Notes under the pieces: generated by a model | Seen by the model: only the letters and a program-made list of their open reading frames with translations | Told to the model about the DNA's origin: nothing | Databases searched by the model: none | Source: Streptomyces ambofaciens ATCC 23877 | GTDB taxonomy: Bacteria; Actinomycetota; Actinomycetes; Streptomycetales; Streptomycetaceae | Length of the DNA: 64,000 nt | Assembly (NCBI RefSeq): GCF_001267885.1 | Contig: NZ_CP012382.1 | Coordinates: 3,335,001 to 3,399,000 of the forward strand | Direction of reading: 5' to 3' | Position numbers and translations under genes: made by a program | Shown: positions 39,140-50,779 of the stretch, piece by piece | How the letters are laid out: every line of letters starts with the position of its first letter | Numbering within the stretch: position 1 is the stretch's first letter

Positions 39140-40588
39140 GTGAGCGCCATTCGCCCGGCAGCCGTCGTCGTTCTCGCAGCGGGTGAGGGCACCCGTATGA
39201 AGTCGGCCACCCCCAAGGTCCTGCACGAGCTGTGCGGCCGGTCCCTCGTCGGCCACGTGCTCGCCGCCGCCGGTGAGCTGGACCCCGAGAACCTGGTCGT
39301 CGTCGTCGGACACGCCCGTGAGAAGGTCACCGCGCACCTCGCCGAGGTCTCCCCCGACGTGCGCACCGCCGTCCAGGAGCAGCAGAACGGCACCGGGCAC
39401 GCGGTGCGGATGGGGCTGGAGGCCCTGGGCGGCACCGTGGACGGCACGGTCGTGGTCGTCTGCGGTGACACCCCCCTGCTGACCGGCGAGACGCTCCAGG
39501 CCCTCGCCGCCACCCACACCGCCGACGGGAACGCCGTCACCGTGCTGACCGCCGAGGTGCCGGACGCGACCGGGTACGGCCGGATCGTGCGGGACGGGGC
39601 CTCCGGTGCCGTCACCGCGATCGTCGAGCACAAGGACGCGTCCGAGTCGCAGCGGGCGATCCGCGAGATCAACTCGGGCGTCTTCGCCTTCGACGGGCAG
39701 CTGCTCGCCGACGCGCTCGGGAAGGTGCGGACGGACAACAGCCAGGGCGAGGAGTACCTCACCGACGTCCTCGGCATCCTGCGCGAGGCCGGGCACCGCG
39801 TCGGCGCGTCCGTCGCCGGGGACCACCGGGAGATCGCCGGGATCAACAACCGTGTGCAGCTCGCCGAGGCCCGTCGGATCCTCAACGACCGGCTGCTGAC
39901 GCGGGCGATGCTGGCCGGCGTGACGGTCGTCGACCCGGCGACCACCTGGGTCGACGTGACGGTGACCTTCGAGCAGGACGTCATCGTCCACCCGGGGACG
40001 CAGCTGCACGGCTCCACGCACCTCGCCGAGGGGTCCGAGGTCGGTCCGAACTCCCGGCTCACCGACACGCGGGTCGGCGCCGGTGCCCGGGTGGACAACA
40101 CCGTCTCGGTCTCGGCGGCCGTCGGCCCCGAGGCGACCGTGGGCCCGTACGCCTACCTGCGTCCCGGTACCCGTCTCGGGCTCAAGGCCAAGATCGGTAC
40201 GTACGTCGAGACGAAGAACGCCTCGATCGGCGAGGGCACGAAGGTCCCCCACCTCTCCTACGTGGGTGACGCGACGATCGGCGAGTACTCGAACATCGGC
40301 GCCGCGAGCGTGTTCGTGAACTACGACGGGGAGAACAAGCACCACACGACCGTCGGCTCACACTGCAAGACGGGCTCGGACAACATGTTTGTGGCTCCTG
40401 TCACGGTCGGGGACGGCGCCTACACCGCCGCCGGCTCGGTCATCACGAAGGACGTGCCGCCCGGTTCGCTGGCCGTGGCCCGTGGCCAGCAGCGGAATAT
40501 CGAGGGTTGGGTGGCCCGGAAGCGACCGGGGAGCGCGTCGGCGAAGGCGGCCGAGGCGGTCACCGGGGAGGCCGGCGGCGAGGGCTGA
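39140..40588 (+). CDS. glmU: Bifunctional GlmU (GlcNAc-1-P uridyltransferase / GlcN-1-P acetyltransferase)
   Basis: This 482-residue cytoplasmic enzyme makes UDP-N-acetylglucosamine for peptidoglycan. The N-terminal pyrophosphorylase domain has the nucleotide-binding motif [19 protein letters not shown], 'QQNGTGHAV' and 'CGDTPLLTG'. The C-terminal left-handed beta-helix acetyltransferase domain runs from about residue 255 ('[20 protein letters not shown]') to '[32 protein letters not shown]'. A short Ala/Lys tail follows. The GTG at 39140 with GAAGGG upstream is the start. It is followed 133 bases later by prs, as in most Gram-positive genomes. Confidence 0.96.
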   Translation: MSAIRPAAVVVLAAGEGTRMKSATPKVLHELCGRSLVGHVLAAAGELDPENLVVVVGHAREKVTAHLAEVSPDVRTAVQEQQNGTGHAVRMGLEALGGTVDGTVVVVCGDTPLLTGETLQALAATHTADGNAVTVLTAEVPDATGYGRIVRDGASGAVTAIVEHKDASESQRAIREINSGVFAFDGQLLADALGKVRTDNSQGEEYLTDVLGILREAGHRVGASVAGDHREIAGINNRVQLAEARRILNDRLLTRAMLAGVTVVDPATTWVDVTVTFEQDVIVHPGTQLHGSTHLAEGSEVGPNSRLTDTRVGAGARVDNTVSVSAAVGPEATVGPYAYLRPGTRLGLKAKIGTYVETKNASIGEGTKVPHLSYVGDATIGEYSNIGAASVFVNYDGENKHHTTVGSHCKTGSDNMFVAPVTVGDGAYTAAGSVITKDVPPGSLAVARGQQRNIEGWVARKRPGSASAKAAEAVTGEAGGEG

Positions 40589-40721
40589 CCGGAAACCGGC
40601 GCGTCGAACACGGCGTACCGTGATAGGTGCACATCCGCACCCCACCAGCTGAGACGCCCCCGCGGCCAGTCGGGAGAGCGCCCGTGACGCTCAGCTGCGA
40701 AACCTCTGAGGAGAACGTGCT

Positions 40722-41696
40722 GTGACCGGGATCAAGACGACCGGCGAGAAGAAGATGATGTTCTTCTCCGGCCGCGCCCACCCCGAGCTTGCCGAGGAGA
40801 TCGCCCACGAGCTGGGTGTCGGGGTCGTTCCGACCAAGGCCTTCGACTTCGCCAACGGCGAGATCTACGTGCGTTACCAGGAGTCGGCGCGCGGTGCGGA
40901 CTGCTTCCTGATCCAGAGCCACACGGCCCCGATCAACAAGTGGGTCATGGAGCAGCTGATCATGATCGACGCGTTGAAGCGCGCGTCGGCCCGCTCCATC
41001 ACGGTCATCGTGCCGTTCTACGGTTACGCGCGGCAGGACAAGAAGCACCGCGGACGTGAACCGATCTCGGCGCGTCTGATCGCGGACCTGATGAAGACCG
41101 CGGGTGCGGACCGGATCCTCGCCGTGGACCTGCACACCGACCAGATCCAGGGCTTCTTCGACGGTCCCGTGGACCACCTGTTCGCGCTGCCGCTGCTGGC
41201 GGACTACGTGGGTGCGAAGGTGGACCGCTCGAAGCTGACGGTGGTCTCGCCGGACGCCGGCCGGGTGCGGGTGGCGGACCGCTGGTGCGACCGTCTGAAC
41301 GCGCCGCTGGCCATCGTGCACAAGCGGCGCGACAAGGACGTGGCGAACCAGGTCACGGTGCACGAGGTCGTGGGTGACGTGAAGGGACGTATCTGCGTCC
41401 TCGTCGACGACATGATCGACACCGGCGGCACGATCTGCGCCGCGGCGGACGCGCTGTTCGCGCACGGCGCGGAGGACGTCATCGTGACGGCGACGCACGG
41501 TGTGCTCTCGGGCCCGGCCGCGGACCGGCTGAAGAACTCGAAGGTGAGCGAGTTCGTCTTCACGAACACGCTGCCGACGCCGAACGAGCTGGAGCTGGAC
41601 AAGATCACGGTGCTGTCGATCGCGCCGACCATCGCGCGTGCGGTGCGCGAGGTGTTCGAGGACGGTTCGGTGACGAGCCTGTTCGACGAGCAGTGA
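40722..41696 (+). CDS. prs: Ribose-phosphate pyrophosphokinase (PRPP synthetase)
   Basis: This 324-residue enzyme transfers pyrophosphate from ATP to ribose 5-phosphate, giving PRPP for nucleotide, histidine and tryptophan synthesis. It shows 'FSGRAHPELAEEIAHELG', the ATP loop 'YARQDKKHRGREPISARLIAD' with catalytic Lys/Arg, the 'VDLHTDQIQGFF' metal motif and the PRPP-binding loop 'VLVDDMIDTGGTI'. The GTG start at 40722 is preceded by GAGGAG. It lies in the glmU-prs-rplY-pth row. A strong hairpin with an embedded promoter separates it from rplY. Confidence 0.96.
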   Translation: MTGIKTTGEKKMMFFSGRAHPELAEEIAHELGVGVVPTKAFDFANGEIYVRYQESARGADCFLIQSHTAPINKWVMEQLIMIDALKRASARSITVIVPFYGYARQDKKHRGREPISARLIADLMKTAGADRILAVDLHTDQIQGFFDGPVDHLFALPLLADYVGAKVDRSKLTVVSPDAGRVRVADRWCDRLNAPLAIVHKRRDKDVANQVTVHEVVGDVKGRICVLVDDMIDTGGTICAAADALFAHGAEDVIVTATHGVLSGPAADRLKNSKVSEFVFTNTLPTPNELELDKITVLSIAPTIARAVREVFEDGSVTSLFDEQ

Positions 41697-41740
41697 GCGT
41701 CGTGCGGTAACCGCCGCGCGGGGCGAGGTCCCTGATCGTT

Positions 41741-41770
41741 TTGGGTACGGCCTCCCTCTCCGAGTAGACT
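41741..41770 (+). promoter_or_regulatory. Promoter of rplY embedded in a hairpin
   Basis: TTGGGT (41741-41746) and TAGACT (41765-41770) are separated by 18 bases, close to the housekeeping sigma pattern. The spacer forms the left arm of the large hairpin 41743-41802, so a transcript starting here carries only the right arm. Confidence 0.45.
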
Positions 41771-41802
41771 GGACAAGTTGCTCGGCGAGGGAGGCCGTAC
41801 CC
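41743..41802 (+). terminator. Long hairpin between prs and rplY
   Basis: GGGTACGGCCTCCCTC (41743-41758) pairs perfectly with GAGGGAGGCCGTACCC (41787-41802). After one mismatch CCGAG pairs with CTCGG inside, giving 21 base pairs in all. It is likely to stop transcription from prs. Confidence 0.7.
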
Positions 41803-41902
41803 GTTTTCCGCGGGTGTGGCGGTCCGTTATCGACGCGCTCTTCGTAGCAGGCCGTTCGTGGCCGGGTGACCACGTCCGTTCCTATCTCTACGAGGAGTGA
41901 TC

Positions 41903-42499
41903 ATGTCCGAGGTGAAGATCGCCGCCGCCACGCGCAGCGAGTTCGGCAAGGGTGCCGCCCGTCGCATCCGTCGTGACAACAAGGTTCCCGGTGTCCTCTA
42001 CGGCCACGGTTCCGACCCGATCCACCTGACGCTGCCGGGCCACGAGCTGCTGCTGGCGCTGCGTACGCCGAACGTGCTCATCGCGCTGGACATCGACGGC
42101 AAGTCCAACGAGCTGGCGATCCCGAAGTCGGTCCAGCGCGACCCGATCAAGGGCTTCCTGGAGCACGTCGACCTGCAGCTGGTGACGCGCGGCGAGACGG
42201 TCAGCGTCGAGATCTTCGTGCAGACCGAGGGCGAGCTGGCTCCGGGCGGCAACCTGCTGGAGCACGTGCTGAACGCGCTGCCGGTCGAGGCCGAGGCCAC
42301 GCACATCCCCGAGTCGGTCACGGTCTCCGTCGAGGGCCTGGAGGCCGGCGCCTCCATCCTGGCGAAGGACATCCCGCTCCCGGCCGGCACCAAGCTCGCC
42401 GTCGAGGACGACACCGTCGTCCTCCAGGTCCTGGCCGCGCAGGCCGAGGAGCCCGCGGCCGAGGGTGAGACCGAGGGCACCGAGGGCGCCGAGGCCTGA
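41903..42499 (+). CDS. rplY: 50S ribosomal protein L25 (bL25, CTC form)
   Basis: This 198-residue protein binds 5S rRNA in the large subunit. The N-terminal L25 domain ('IAAATRSEFGKGAARRIRRDNKVPGVLYGHG') is followed by the beta-rich C-terminal TL5/CTC domain ('VDLQLVTRGETVSVEIFVQTEGELAPGG', 'ILAKDIPLPAGTKL'). It ends in an acidic Glu/Gly/Thr tail. The long form corresponds to the general-stress protein CTC of Bacillus. GAGGAG precedes the ATG at 41903. Its order before pth is conserved in bacteria. Confidence 0.95.
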   Translation: MSEVKIAAATRSEFGKGAARRIRRDNKVPGVLYGHGSDPIHLTLPGHELLLALRTPNVLIALDIDGKSNELAIPKSVQRDPIKGFLEHVDLQLVTRGETVSVEIFVQTEGELAPGGNLLEHVLNALPVEAEATHIPESVTVSVEGLEAGASILAKDIPLPAGTKLAVEDDTVVLQVLAAQAEEPAAEGETEGTEGAEA

Positions 42500-42522
42500 T
42501 CCTCGCCCCACGGTCAACGTCG

Positions 42523-42556
42523 GTCGGCCGCTGTTCCCGCGGGGGCAGCGGCCGAC
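42523..42556 (+). terminator. Hairpin terminator after rplY
   Basis: GTCGGCCGCTG (42523-42533) pairs with CAGCGGCCGAC (42546-42556) around a 12-base loop, 24 bases after the rplY stop and 58 bases before the pth start. Confidence 0.65.
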
Positions 42557-42613
42557 GCGTATGTGCGGACGGTCATGGCGGACGGTCATGGCGGACACGA
42601 AGGAGACAGGGAC

Positions 42614-43210
42614 GTGACGACGGACGCGGGTGCGCCCTGGCTGGTGGCCGGTCTCGGCAACCCGGGCCCCGAGTACGCCGCGAACCGGCACAACGTCGGT
42701 TTCATGGTGGCGGATCTGCTGGCGGAGCGGATCGGGGCGCGGTTCAAGCGGCACGGCAAGGCCCAGGCGCAGGTGGTCGAGGGGCGGATCGGGCCGCCGG
42801 GGCCGGGCAACCGGCGGGTGATCCTGGCGAAGCCGATGTCGTTCATGAACGTGTCGGGCGGGCCGGTGACCGCGCTGCGGGACTTCTACAAGGTTCCGGT
42901 CGGCAACATCGTGGCGGTGCACGACGAGTTGGACATCGACTACGGCGTACTGCGGCTGAAGCTGGGCGGCGGGGACAACGGGCACAACGGGCTGAAGTCC
43001 ATCACGAAGGCGCTGGGTCCGGACTACCACCGGGTGCGGTTCGGGATCGGACGGCCGCCGGGGCGGATGCCGGTGGCCGATTTCGTGCTGCGGGACTTCT
43101 CGTCGACGGAGCGCAAGGAGCTGGACTACTTCGTGGACCGGGCGGCGGACGCGGTCGAGGCCCTGGTCATCGAGGGGCTGGAGCGGGCGCAGAGCACGTA
43201 CAACTCCTGA
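42614..43210 (+). CDS. pth: Peptidyl-tRNA hydrolase
   Basis: This 198-residue enzyme frees tRNA from peptidyl-tRNAs released by stalled ribosomes. The family blocks are complete: '[21 protein letters not shown]' with the catalytic His, '[10 protein letters not shown]', '[12 protein letters not shown]' with the catalytic Asp, and '[13 protein letters not shown]'. The GTG at 42614 follows AAGGAG; upstream in-frame ATGs (42563 onward) lack a ribosome binding site and the family sequence. It follows rplY with a terminator hairpin in between, so it may have its own promoter. Confidence 0.95.
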   Translation: MTTDAGAPWLVAGLGNPGPEYAANRHNVGFMVADLLAERIGARFKRHGKAQAQVVEGRIGPPGPGNRRVILAKPMSFMNVSGGPVTALRDFYKVPVGNIVAVHDELDIDYGVLRLKLGGGDNGHNGLKSITKALGPDYHRVRFGIGRPPGRMPVADFVLRDFSSTERKELDYFVDRAADAVEALVIEGLERAQSTYNS

Positions 43211-43276
43211 CGTACAACTCCGGACTTGTCCGGTGATGGCACGCAGGCAAGTTGACCGAGCGCACAGGTATGGCCA

Positions 43277-43780
43277 ATGATCCCGGCCATGCCCGCCTCC
43301 GCCGCCGCTCGTCCCCGCCAGGCCTCCTCCGCCCTGCTGCGATTCGGCCGGATCGCGGCGATGGGCGCGGTGACGGTGCTGATCCTGATCGCGGGTGTCT
43401 GGGCGTCCTGGGGTACGGCGCAGCACGTGCTGCTGACCAAGGGCCGGGAGCAGGGCACCGTCGAGGTGACGCGGTGCGAAGGGGGTTCGTGCAGCGGGCC
43501 GTACGTGCCGGTGTCGGCGGGGTCGCAGGCGCGGGAACGGGTGGTCCTGGAGGATTCGGTCGCCGTGACCGAGGGGCGGACGTACACCGTGGTGGTGAAG
43601 CCCGGCGGGGACGCGGTGCGTTCGGGCCCGGCTGGGGTGCTCTACGCCTGGGTGCCGCTGGGCGGGGCGCTGCTCCTGGCGTCGGTGGTGGTGGCGGGTG
43701 GCCTGCGGCGGACGCGGGCGGCGTGGGTGATGGCGGGGGCGGGAATCGCCCTGCTGACGGCGGCGTTCCTCGCGGTGTGA
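43277..43780 (+). CDS. Small membrane protein of unknown function
   Basis: I do not recognise this 167-residue protein. It has one transmembrane segment near residues 25-47, then an outside-facing stretch with a CEGGSC Cys pair ('VTRCEGGSCSGPYVPVS') and two closely spaced C-terminal transmembrane segments (about 120-143 and 147-167). The Cys pair could form a disulfide outside the membrane. ATG 43277 is used; an ATG four codons later is equally possible, and AGGT lies upstream of the first. It sits between pth and the convergent ppc gene. Confidence 0.7.
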   Translation: MIPAMPASAAARPRQASSALLRFGRIAAMGAVTVLILIAGVWASWGTAQHVLLTKGREQGTVEVTRCEGGSCSGPYVPVSAGSQARERVVLEDSVAVTEGRTYTVVVKPGGDAVRSGPAGVLYAWVPLGGALLLASVVVAGGLRRTRAAWVMAGAGIALLTAAFLAV

Positions 43781-43798
43781 GGTCCCGGCGTGCGACGT

Positions 43799-43839
43799 GA
43801 CGGTGCCCCCGTGCTCCTGGTGAGCGCGGGGGCACCGTC
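43799..43839. terminator. Bidirectional terminator between the membrane protein and ppc
   Basis: GACGGTGCCCCCG (43799-43811) pairs with CGGGGGCACCGTC (43827-43839), 13 perfect pairs around a 15-base loop, between convergent stops at 43780 and 43863. Confidence 0.75.
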
Positions 43840-43862
43840 GTCCGTGCCGGGGGGGGTGCGGG

Positions 43863-46598
<2,736 letters not shown>

Positions 46599-46805
46599 AG
46601 GTGCGGCTCCTTGCAGTGTTGAAGCTCGTCTGGGAGGGAACCCGGACGGCCGTCTCGCGCGGCGGGCGCCGCTTACCGGGCCGGACGTCCGGGAAGTAAT
46701 CAGAGCGGACCGCGCTGTCCGACCGACTCCCAGGATAGGTGTCGGCCAGGACGCGCAGGCTCTCGGGCTCTTGCCGCGGCACCACGCGCTGCCATACTTA
46801 CGTCG

Positions 46806-46825
46806 CCGTAGGTTACGGAACCGTA
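46806..46825. promoter_or_regulatory. CCGTA/TACGG operator array upstream of the desaturase operon
   Basis: Half-sites CCGTA (46806-46810), TACGG (46814-46818) and CCGTA (46821-46825) make two overlapping palindromes, with TACGGAACCGTA the tighter one. It lies 66 bases upstream of the desaturase start and is a likely target of the TetR protein encoded by the second gene of that operon. Confidence 0.55.
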
Positions 46826-46890
46826 GGAACGAGCGCACGGTTATCGAGACCCGGCACCGGACATCACCCTCGACCCCCCAGGGGACGCGC

Positions 46891-47901
46891 ATGACCACAA
46901 GTTCCGATGTGATCCCAGACGCTTCGAAGAATCCCGACGGCACCTCCGCGCCGTCCGCCACGCTGGGTGGTGAGCAGAAGCGGTCCCTCGAACAGATCAC
47001 GCTGCTGCTGTTCATCACCGTCCCGTTCCTCGCGCTGGTGGCGGCGGTGCCGCTGGCGTGGGGATGGGGCGTGAGCTGGCTGGACCTGGGCCTGCTGGTC
47101 TTCTTCTACTTCCTGGGCTGCCACGGCATCACCATCGGCTTCCACCGTCACTTCACCCACGGCTCCTTCAAGGCGAAACGGCCGCTGAAGATCGCACTCG
47201 CGATCGCCGGTTCGATGGCCGTCGAGGGCCCGCTGGTCCGCTGGGTGGCCGACCACCGCAAGCACCACAGGTTCTCCGACGACGAGGGCGACCCGCATTC
47301 GCCGTGGCGGTACGGCGAGACGGTCCCGGCTCTGATCAAGGGCCTGTGGTGGGCGCACATCGCCTGGATGTTCGACGAGGAGCAGACCTCGCAGGAGAAG
47401 TACGCCCCGGACCTGATCAAGGACCCGGCGCTCCGCGCGATCTCCCGCCAGTTCGTCCTGTGGACGCTGGTGTCGCTGGCCCTCCCGGCGCTGATCGGCG
47501 GGCTGGTCACGATGTCCTGGTGGGGAGCGTTCACCGGGTTCTTCTGGGGGTCACTCGTCCGGGTGGCACTGCTGCACCACGTGACGTGGTCGATCAACTC
47601 GATCTGCCACGCGGTCGGCAAGCGCCCGTTCAAGTCGCGGGACCGCTCGGGCAACGTGTGGTGGCTGGCGATCCTGTCCTGCGGTGAGTCCTGGCACAAC
47701 CTGCACCACGCCGACCCGACCTCGGCGCGGCACGGCGTGATGCGCGGCCAGCTGGACTCGAGCGCGCGTCTGATCCGCTGGTTCGAGCAGTTCGGGTGGG
47801 CCTACGACGTGCGGTGGCCGTCACGCTCGCGTATCGATTCCCGGCGGAACACGGACGAAGGCGGCTCCCGCCGCCGGAAGGAAACCGTCGAGGCGGCATG
47901 A
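46891..47901 (+). CDS. Membrane fatty acid (acyl-CoA delta-9 type) desaturase
   Basis: This 336-residue di-iron membrane enzyme introduces a cis double bond into acyl chains to adjust membrane fluidity. The three His boxes are present: '[11 protein letters not shown]' (HxxxxH), '[13 protein letters not shown]' (HxxHH) and '[14 protein letters not shown]' (HxxHH). Hydrophobic pairs lie around residues 30-75 and 190-230. The ATG at 46891 follows AGGGGA. It is translationally coupled (ATGA) to the TetR gene. It needs an electron donor such as a ferredoxin or oxidoreductase that is not encoded nearby. Confidence 0.93.
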   Translation: MTTSSDVIPDASKNPDGTSAPSATLGGEQKRSLEQITLLLFITVPFLALVAAVPLAWGWGVSWLDLGLLVFFYFLGCHGITIGFHRHFTHGSFKAKRPLKIALAIAGSMAVEGPLVRWVADHRKHHRFSDDEGDPHSPWRYGETVPALIKGLWWAHIAWMFDEEQTSQEKYAPDLIKDPALRAISRQFVLWTLVSLALPALIGGLVTMSWWGAFTGFFWGSLVRVALLHHVTWSINSICHAVGKRPFKSRDRSGNVWWLAILSCGESWHNLHHADPTSARHGVMRGQLDSSARLIRWFEQFGWAYDVRWPSRSRIDSRRNTDEGGSRRRKETVEAA

Positions 47902-48572
47902 TGGTCGCTGTGGCGACCGACTCCAGCACTCCCAGCAATGACAAGCCGCGCCGCGCGCGCCGCACCCGGATGACCGGTGCCGAGCGCCGCCAGCAGCTGC
48001 TGGAGATCGGTCGCACCCTCTTCGCCGAGAAGGGTTTCGAGGGCACCTCGGTGGAGGAGATCGCGGCGAAGGCCGGGGTCTCCAAGCCGGTGGTGTACGA
48101 GCACTTCGGCGGCAAGGAGGGGCTGTACGCGGTGGTGGTGGACCGTGAGATGCGGCGGCTGCTGGACATGGTGACCAGTTCCCTGACCGCCGGCCATCCG
48201 CGCGAGCTGTGCGAACAGGCCGCCTTCGCGCTCCTCGACTACATCGAGGAGTACACGGACGGTTTCCGCATCCTGGTCCGCGACTCCCCCATTCCGCAGT
48301 CGACGGGCACCTTCGCCTCCCTCATCTCGGACATCGCCACCCAGGTGGAGGACATCCTGGGCCGCGAGTTCAAGAACCGCGGCTTCGACGCCAAGCTGGC
48401 CCCGCTGTACGCGCAGGCGCTGGTGGGCATGGTGGCGCTGACCGGGCAGTGGTGGCTGGACGTGCGCCGCCCGAAGAAGGCGGAGGTGGCGGCGCACCTG
48501 GTGAACCTGGCGTGGCACGGGCTGGACGGCCTGGAGCCCAAGCCGCGGCTCATCGGTCACCGCAAGAGCTAG
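47898..48572 (+). CDS. TetR family transcriptional regulator, probably of lipid genes
   Basis: In this 224-residue repressor the N-terminal DNA-binding domain is 'GAERRQQLLEIGRTLFAEKGFEGTSVEEIAAKAGVSKPVVYEHFGGKEGLYAVVV'. The all-helical C-terminal domain would bind an effector, perhaps an acyl-CoA. The start ATG at 47898 overlaps the desaturase stop. Because it is co-transcribed with the desaturase, autoregulation through the CCGTA/TACGG array is a reasonable inference. The CoA transferase gene starts 23 bases downstream and may be in the same transcript. Confidence 0.92.
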   Translation: MMVAVATDSSTPSNDKPRRARRTRMTGAERRQQLLEIGRTLFAEKGFEGTSVEEIAAKAGVSKPVVYEHFGGKEGLYAVVVDREMRRLLDMVTSSLTAGHPRELCEQAAFALLDYIEEYTDGFRILVRDSPIPQSTGTFASLISDIATQVEDILGREFKNRGFDAKLAPLYAQALVGMVALTGQWWLDVRRPKKAEVAAHLVNLAWHGLDGLEPKPRLIGHRKS

Positions 48573-48595
48573 CGCCGTACCGGGGGACAGCACAC

Positions 48596-49771
48596 ATGCA
48601 GCCGCTCCGCGGAGTCACCGTCGTCGCGCTCGAACAGGCGGTCGCCGCTCCCTACGCCAGCCGCCAGCTCGCCGATCTCGGCGCGCGGGTGATCAAGGTG
48701 GAACGTCCCGGCACGGGGGACTTCGCCCGCGCCTACGACACCCGGGCACGGGGTCTGAGCTCGCACTTCGTCTGGGTGAACCGGAACAAGGAGTCCCTCA
48801 CCCTGGACATCAAGGACCCCCGCGGCGGCGAGGTGCTGCGCCGGCTGATCGCGGGCGCCGACGTCTTCCTCCAGAACCTCGCGCCGGGTGCGGCGGCCCG
48901 GGCCGGCCTGGGCGCGGAGGAACTGCGGGCCCGGCACCCGGAGCTGATCGTCTGCGACATCTCCGGGTACGGCGCCCTGGGCCCCTACGCGGACCGCAAG
49001 GCGTACGACCTGATGGTGCAGGCCGAGTCGGGGCTGCTGTCCGTCACGGGCACGCCGGAGGACATGGCCAAGGTGGGCATCTCGGTCTCGGACATCGCCG
49101 CCGGGATGTACGCCTACAGCTCGATCCTGGCCGCGCTGCTGGAACGCGGGCGGACCGGGCGGGGCACGCACCTGGACGTGTCGATGCTGGAGGCCACCGT
49201 GGAGTGGATGGGCTTCCCGCTGTACTACGCCCTCGACGGCGCCGAGCCGCCGCCCCGGGCGGGTGCCGCGCACGCGACGATCCATCCCTACGGTCCGTTC
49301 ACGGCGGGCGACGGCAAGGTCGTCATGATGGCGATCCAGAACGAGCGCGAGTGGCGCGGCTTCTGCGAGACCTTCCTGGAGCGGCCGGAGCTGGCCGACC
49401 ACCCCGACTACGCGACCAACGCCGGCCGCAACGCGCACCGCGAGACGCTGGGCGCGATCGTCGCCGCCCGTTTCGCGGAGCTGACGAGCACCGCGGCGAT
49501 CGACCTGCTCGCCGCCGTGCCCGTGGCCAGCGCGCGGGTGAACACGCTCGACGAGGTGTGGGCCCACCCGCAGCTGGCCGCGCGCGGACGCCTGCACGAG
49601 GTGCCGACCCCGGTCGGGCCCGTACCGGCCCTGGCCCCGCCGGGACCGACGGACGAGGCGCCCCGCATGGAGGCGGTGCCCGCGCCGGGCGAGCACACGC
49701 GGGCCGTCCTCGGCGAGCTGGGCCTGTCCGCCGAGGCCGTCGAGGCGCTGGTGGCGGACGGGGTGGTGTGA
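48596..49771 (+). CDS. CaiB/BaiF family CoA transferase
   Basis: This 391-residue class III CoA transferase begins 'LRGVTVVALEQAVAAPYASRQLADLGARVIKVERPGTGDFAR' and has 'FVWVNRNKESLTLDIKDPRG', which are typical N-terminal blocks. The catalytic Asp region is 'GAYADRKAYDLMVQAESGLLSVTG'-like (present as PYADRKAYDLMVQA). It moves CoA between carboxylic acids; the partners are unknown. The ATG at 48596 follows CGGGGGA. It lies directly after the TetR gene, which might tie it to fatty or branched acid metabolism. Confidence 0.9.
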   Translation: MQPLRGVTVVALEQAVAAPYASRQLADLGARVIKVERPGTGDFARAYDTRARGLSSHFVWVNRNKESLTLDIKDPRGGEVLRRLIAGADVFLQNLAPGAAARAGLGAEELRARHPELIVCDISGYGALGPYADRKAYDLMVQAESGLLSVTGTPEDMAKVGISVSDIAAGMYAYSSILAALLERGRTGRGTHLDVSMLEATVEWMGFPLYYALDGAEPPPRAGAAHATIHPYGPFTAGDGKVVMMAIQNEREWRGFCETFLERPELADHPDYATNAGRNAHRETLGAIVAARFAELTSTAAIDLLAAVPVASARVNTLDEVWAHPQLAARGRLHEVPTPVGPVPALAPPGPTDEAPRMEAVPAPGEHTRAVLGELGLSAEAVEALVADGVV

Positions 49772-49829
49772 GCGGCCCGGTCCGCTCGGCGGGGTGGCGC
49801 GGCGCGCCGTGCGCGGCCGGCCGCGCTGG

Positions 49830-50663
49830 TCACCGGCTCTGCTCCTTGCGGGCTACGGCGAAGACGCGGCGGAACGGGAACGGGGTGCCGTGCGCCCCGG
49901 CCGGGTAGGCGGCGCGCAGTGCGGTCCGGTACTCCTCGACGAAGGCGTCGCGGGCCTCCGGGTCGTCGTCGAGCACGGTGAGCACCGGCCGCAGTCCCGT
50001 CCCCTTCACCCAGTCCAGGACCGCGTCCTCGCCGGGCAGCAGGTGGACGTAGGTCGTCTCCCACACGTCGGCGGTGCAGCCGGCCGAGGTCAGGCGGTCG
50101 AGGTAGGCCTCGGGCGTGAGGACGGCGCCGTCGTGGCGCAGGGTGCCGGCGAGGCGGTCCCGCCAGCGCGGGGAGTGGGCGAGTTCGCGCATCAGGCGGT
50201 GGCTGGGGGCGTCGAAGTTGCCGGGCACCTGGAAGGCGAGGACGCCGCCGGGGGCGAGGCCGGCGATCCAGTCGGGGAAGCGGTCGGCGTGGCCGGGGAC
50301 CCACTGGAGGGTGGCGTTGCTGACGAGGAGGTCGTACGGCTCGTCGGGCGTCCAGGTGCGGACGTCGGCGGGGGCGAAGTCGAGGCGTCCGCCCCCGGGT
50401 GTGGGGCCGGCGTACTCCCGGGCGCGTTCGAGCATCCGCGCCGAGTTGTCGTAGCCGGTGACGCGGGCGGTGGGCCAGCGGTCGGCGAGCAGGACGGTGA
50501 CGTTGCCGGGTCCGCAGCCGAGGTCGGCGATGCGGGGCGGCCCGGCGGACGGCCCCCCGGTGAGGTCGGGTACGCGGGCGAGGAGGTCGGTGAAGGGGCG
50601 GGCGCGGTGTCCGGCGTGGCGCAGGTACTGGGAGGGGTCCCAGGTGGGGGCGGTGGCGGACAT
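49830..50663 (-). CDS. tam: Trans-aconitate 2-methyltransferase
   Basis: This 277-residue class I SAM methyltransferase methylates trans-aconitate, a spontaneous isomer that inhibits aconitase. The start region 'WDPSQYLRHAGHRARPFTDLLARV', the SAM motif I 'IADLGCGPGNVTVLLADRWP', 'SNATLQWVPGH' and 'LAFQVPGNFDAPSHRLMREL' are characteristic of Tam. ATG 50663 has GGAGG upstream. It is divergent from a MarR-family gene, and the same arrangement is known in S. coelicolor, where TamR controls tam in response to citrate/isocitrate-type ligands under oxidative stress. Confidence 0.92.
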   Translation of the reverse strand: MSATAPTWDPSQYLRHAGHRARPFTDLLARVPDLTGGPSAGPPRIADLGCGPGNVTVLLADRWPTARVTGYDNSARMLERAREYAGPTPGGGRLDFAPADVRTWTPDEPYDLLVSNATLQWVPGHADRFPDWIAGLAPGGVLAFQVPGNFDAPSHRLMRELAHSPRWRDRLAGTLRHDGAVLTPEAYLDRLTSAGCTADVWETTYVHLLPGEDAVLDWVKGTGLRPVLTVLDDDPEARDAFVEEYRTALRAAYPAGAHGTPFPFRRVFAVARKEQSR

Positions 50664-50715
50664 GGAGCCTCCAGGGTCGCGTCCGGAGCGGGTACCCAGC
50701 GTCACCGAGAAACTA

Positions 50716-50746
50716 TCTCGACGTCAAGAGAATCGACGTCAAGAGA
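50716..50746. promoter_or_regulatory. TamR operator region with tandem TCGACGTCAAGAGA repeats
   Basis: The 14-base unit TCGACGTCAAGAGA occurs at 50718-50731 and again at 50733-50746 (period 15). The first copy is part of TCTCGACGTCAAGAGA, whose ends are inverted (TCTC/GAGA). It lies midway in the 116-base divergent promoter region of tam and the MarR gene. Confidence 0.65.
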
Positions 50747-50779
50747 CTTCACATCGACACAACCACTACACTGATCGTC

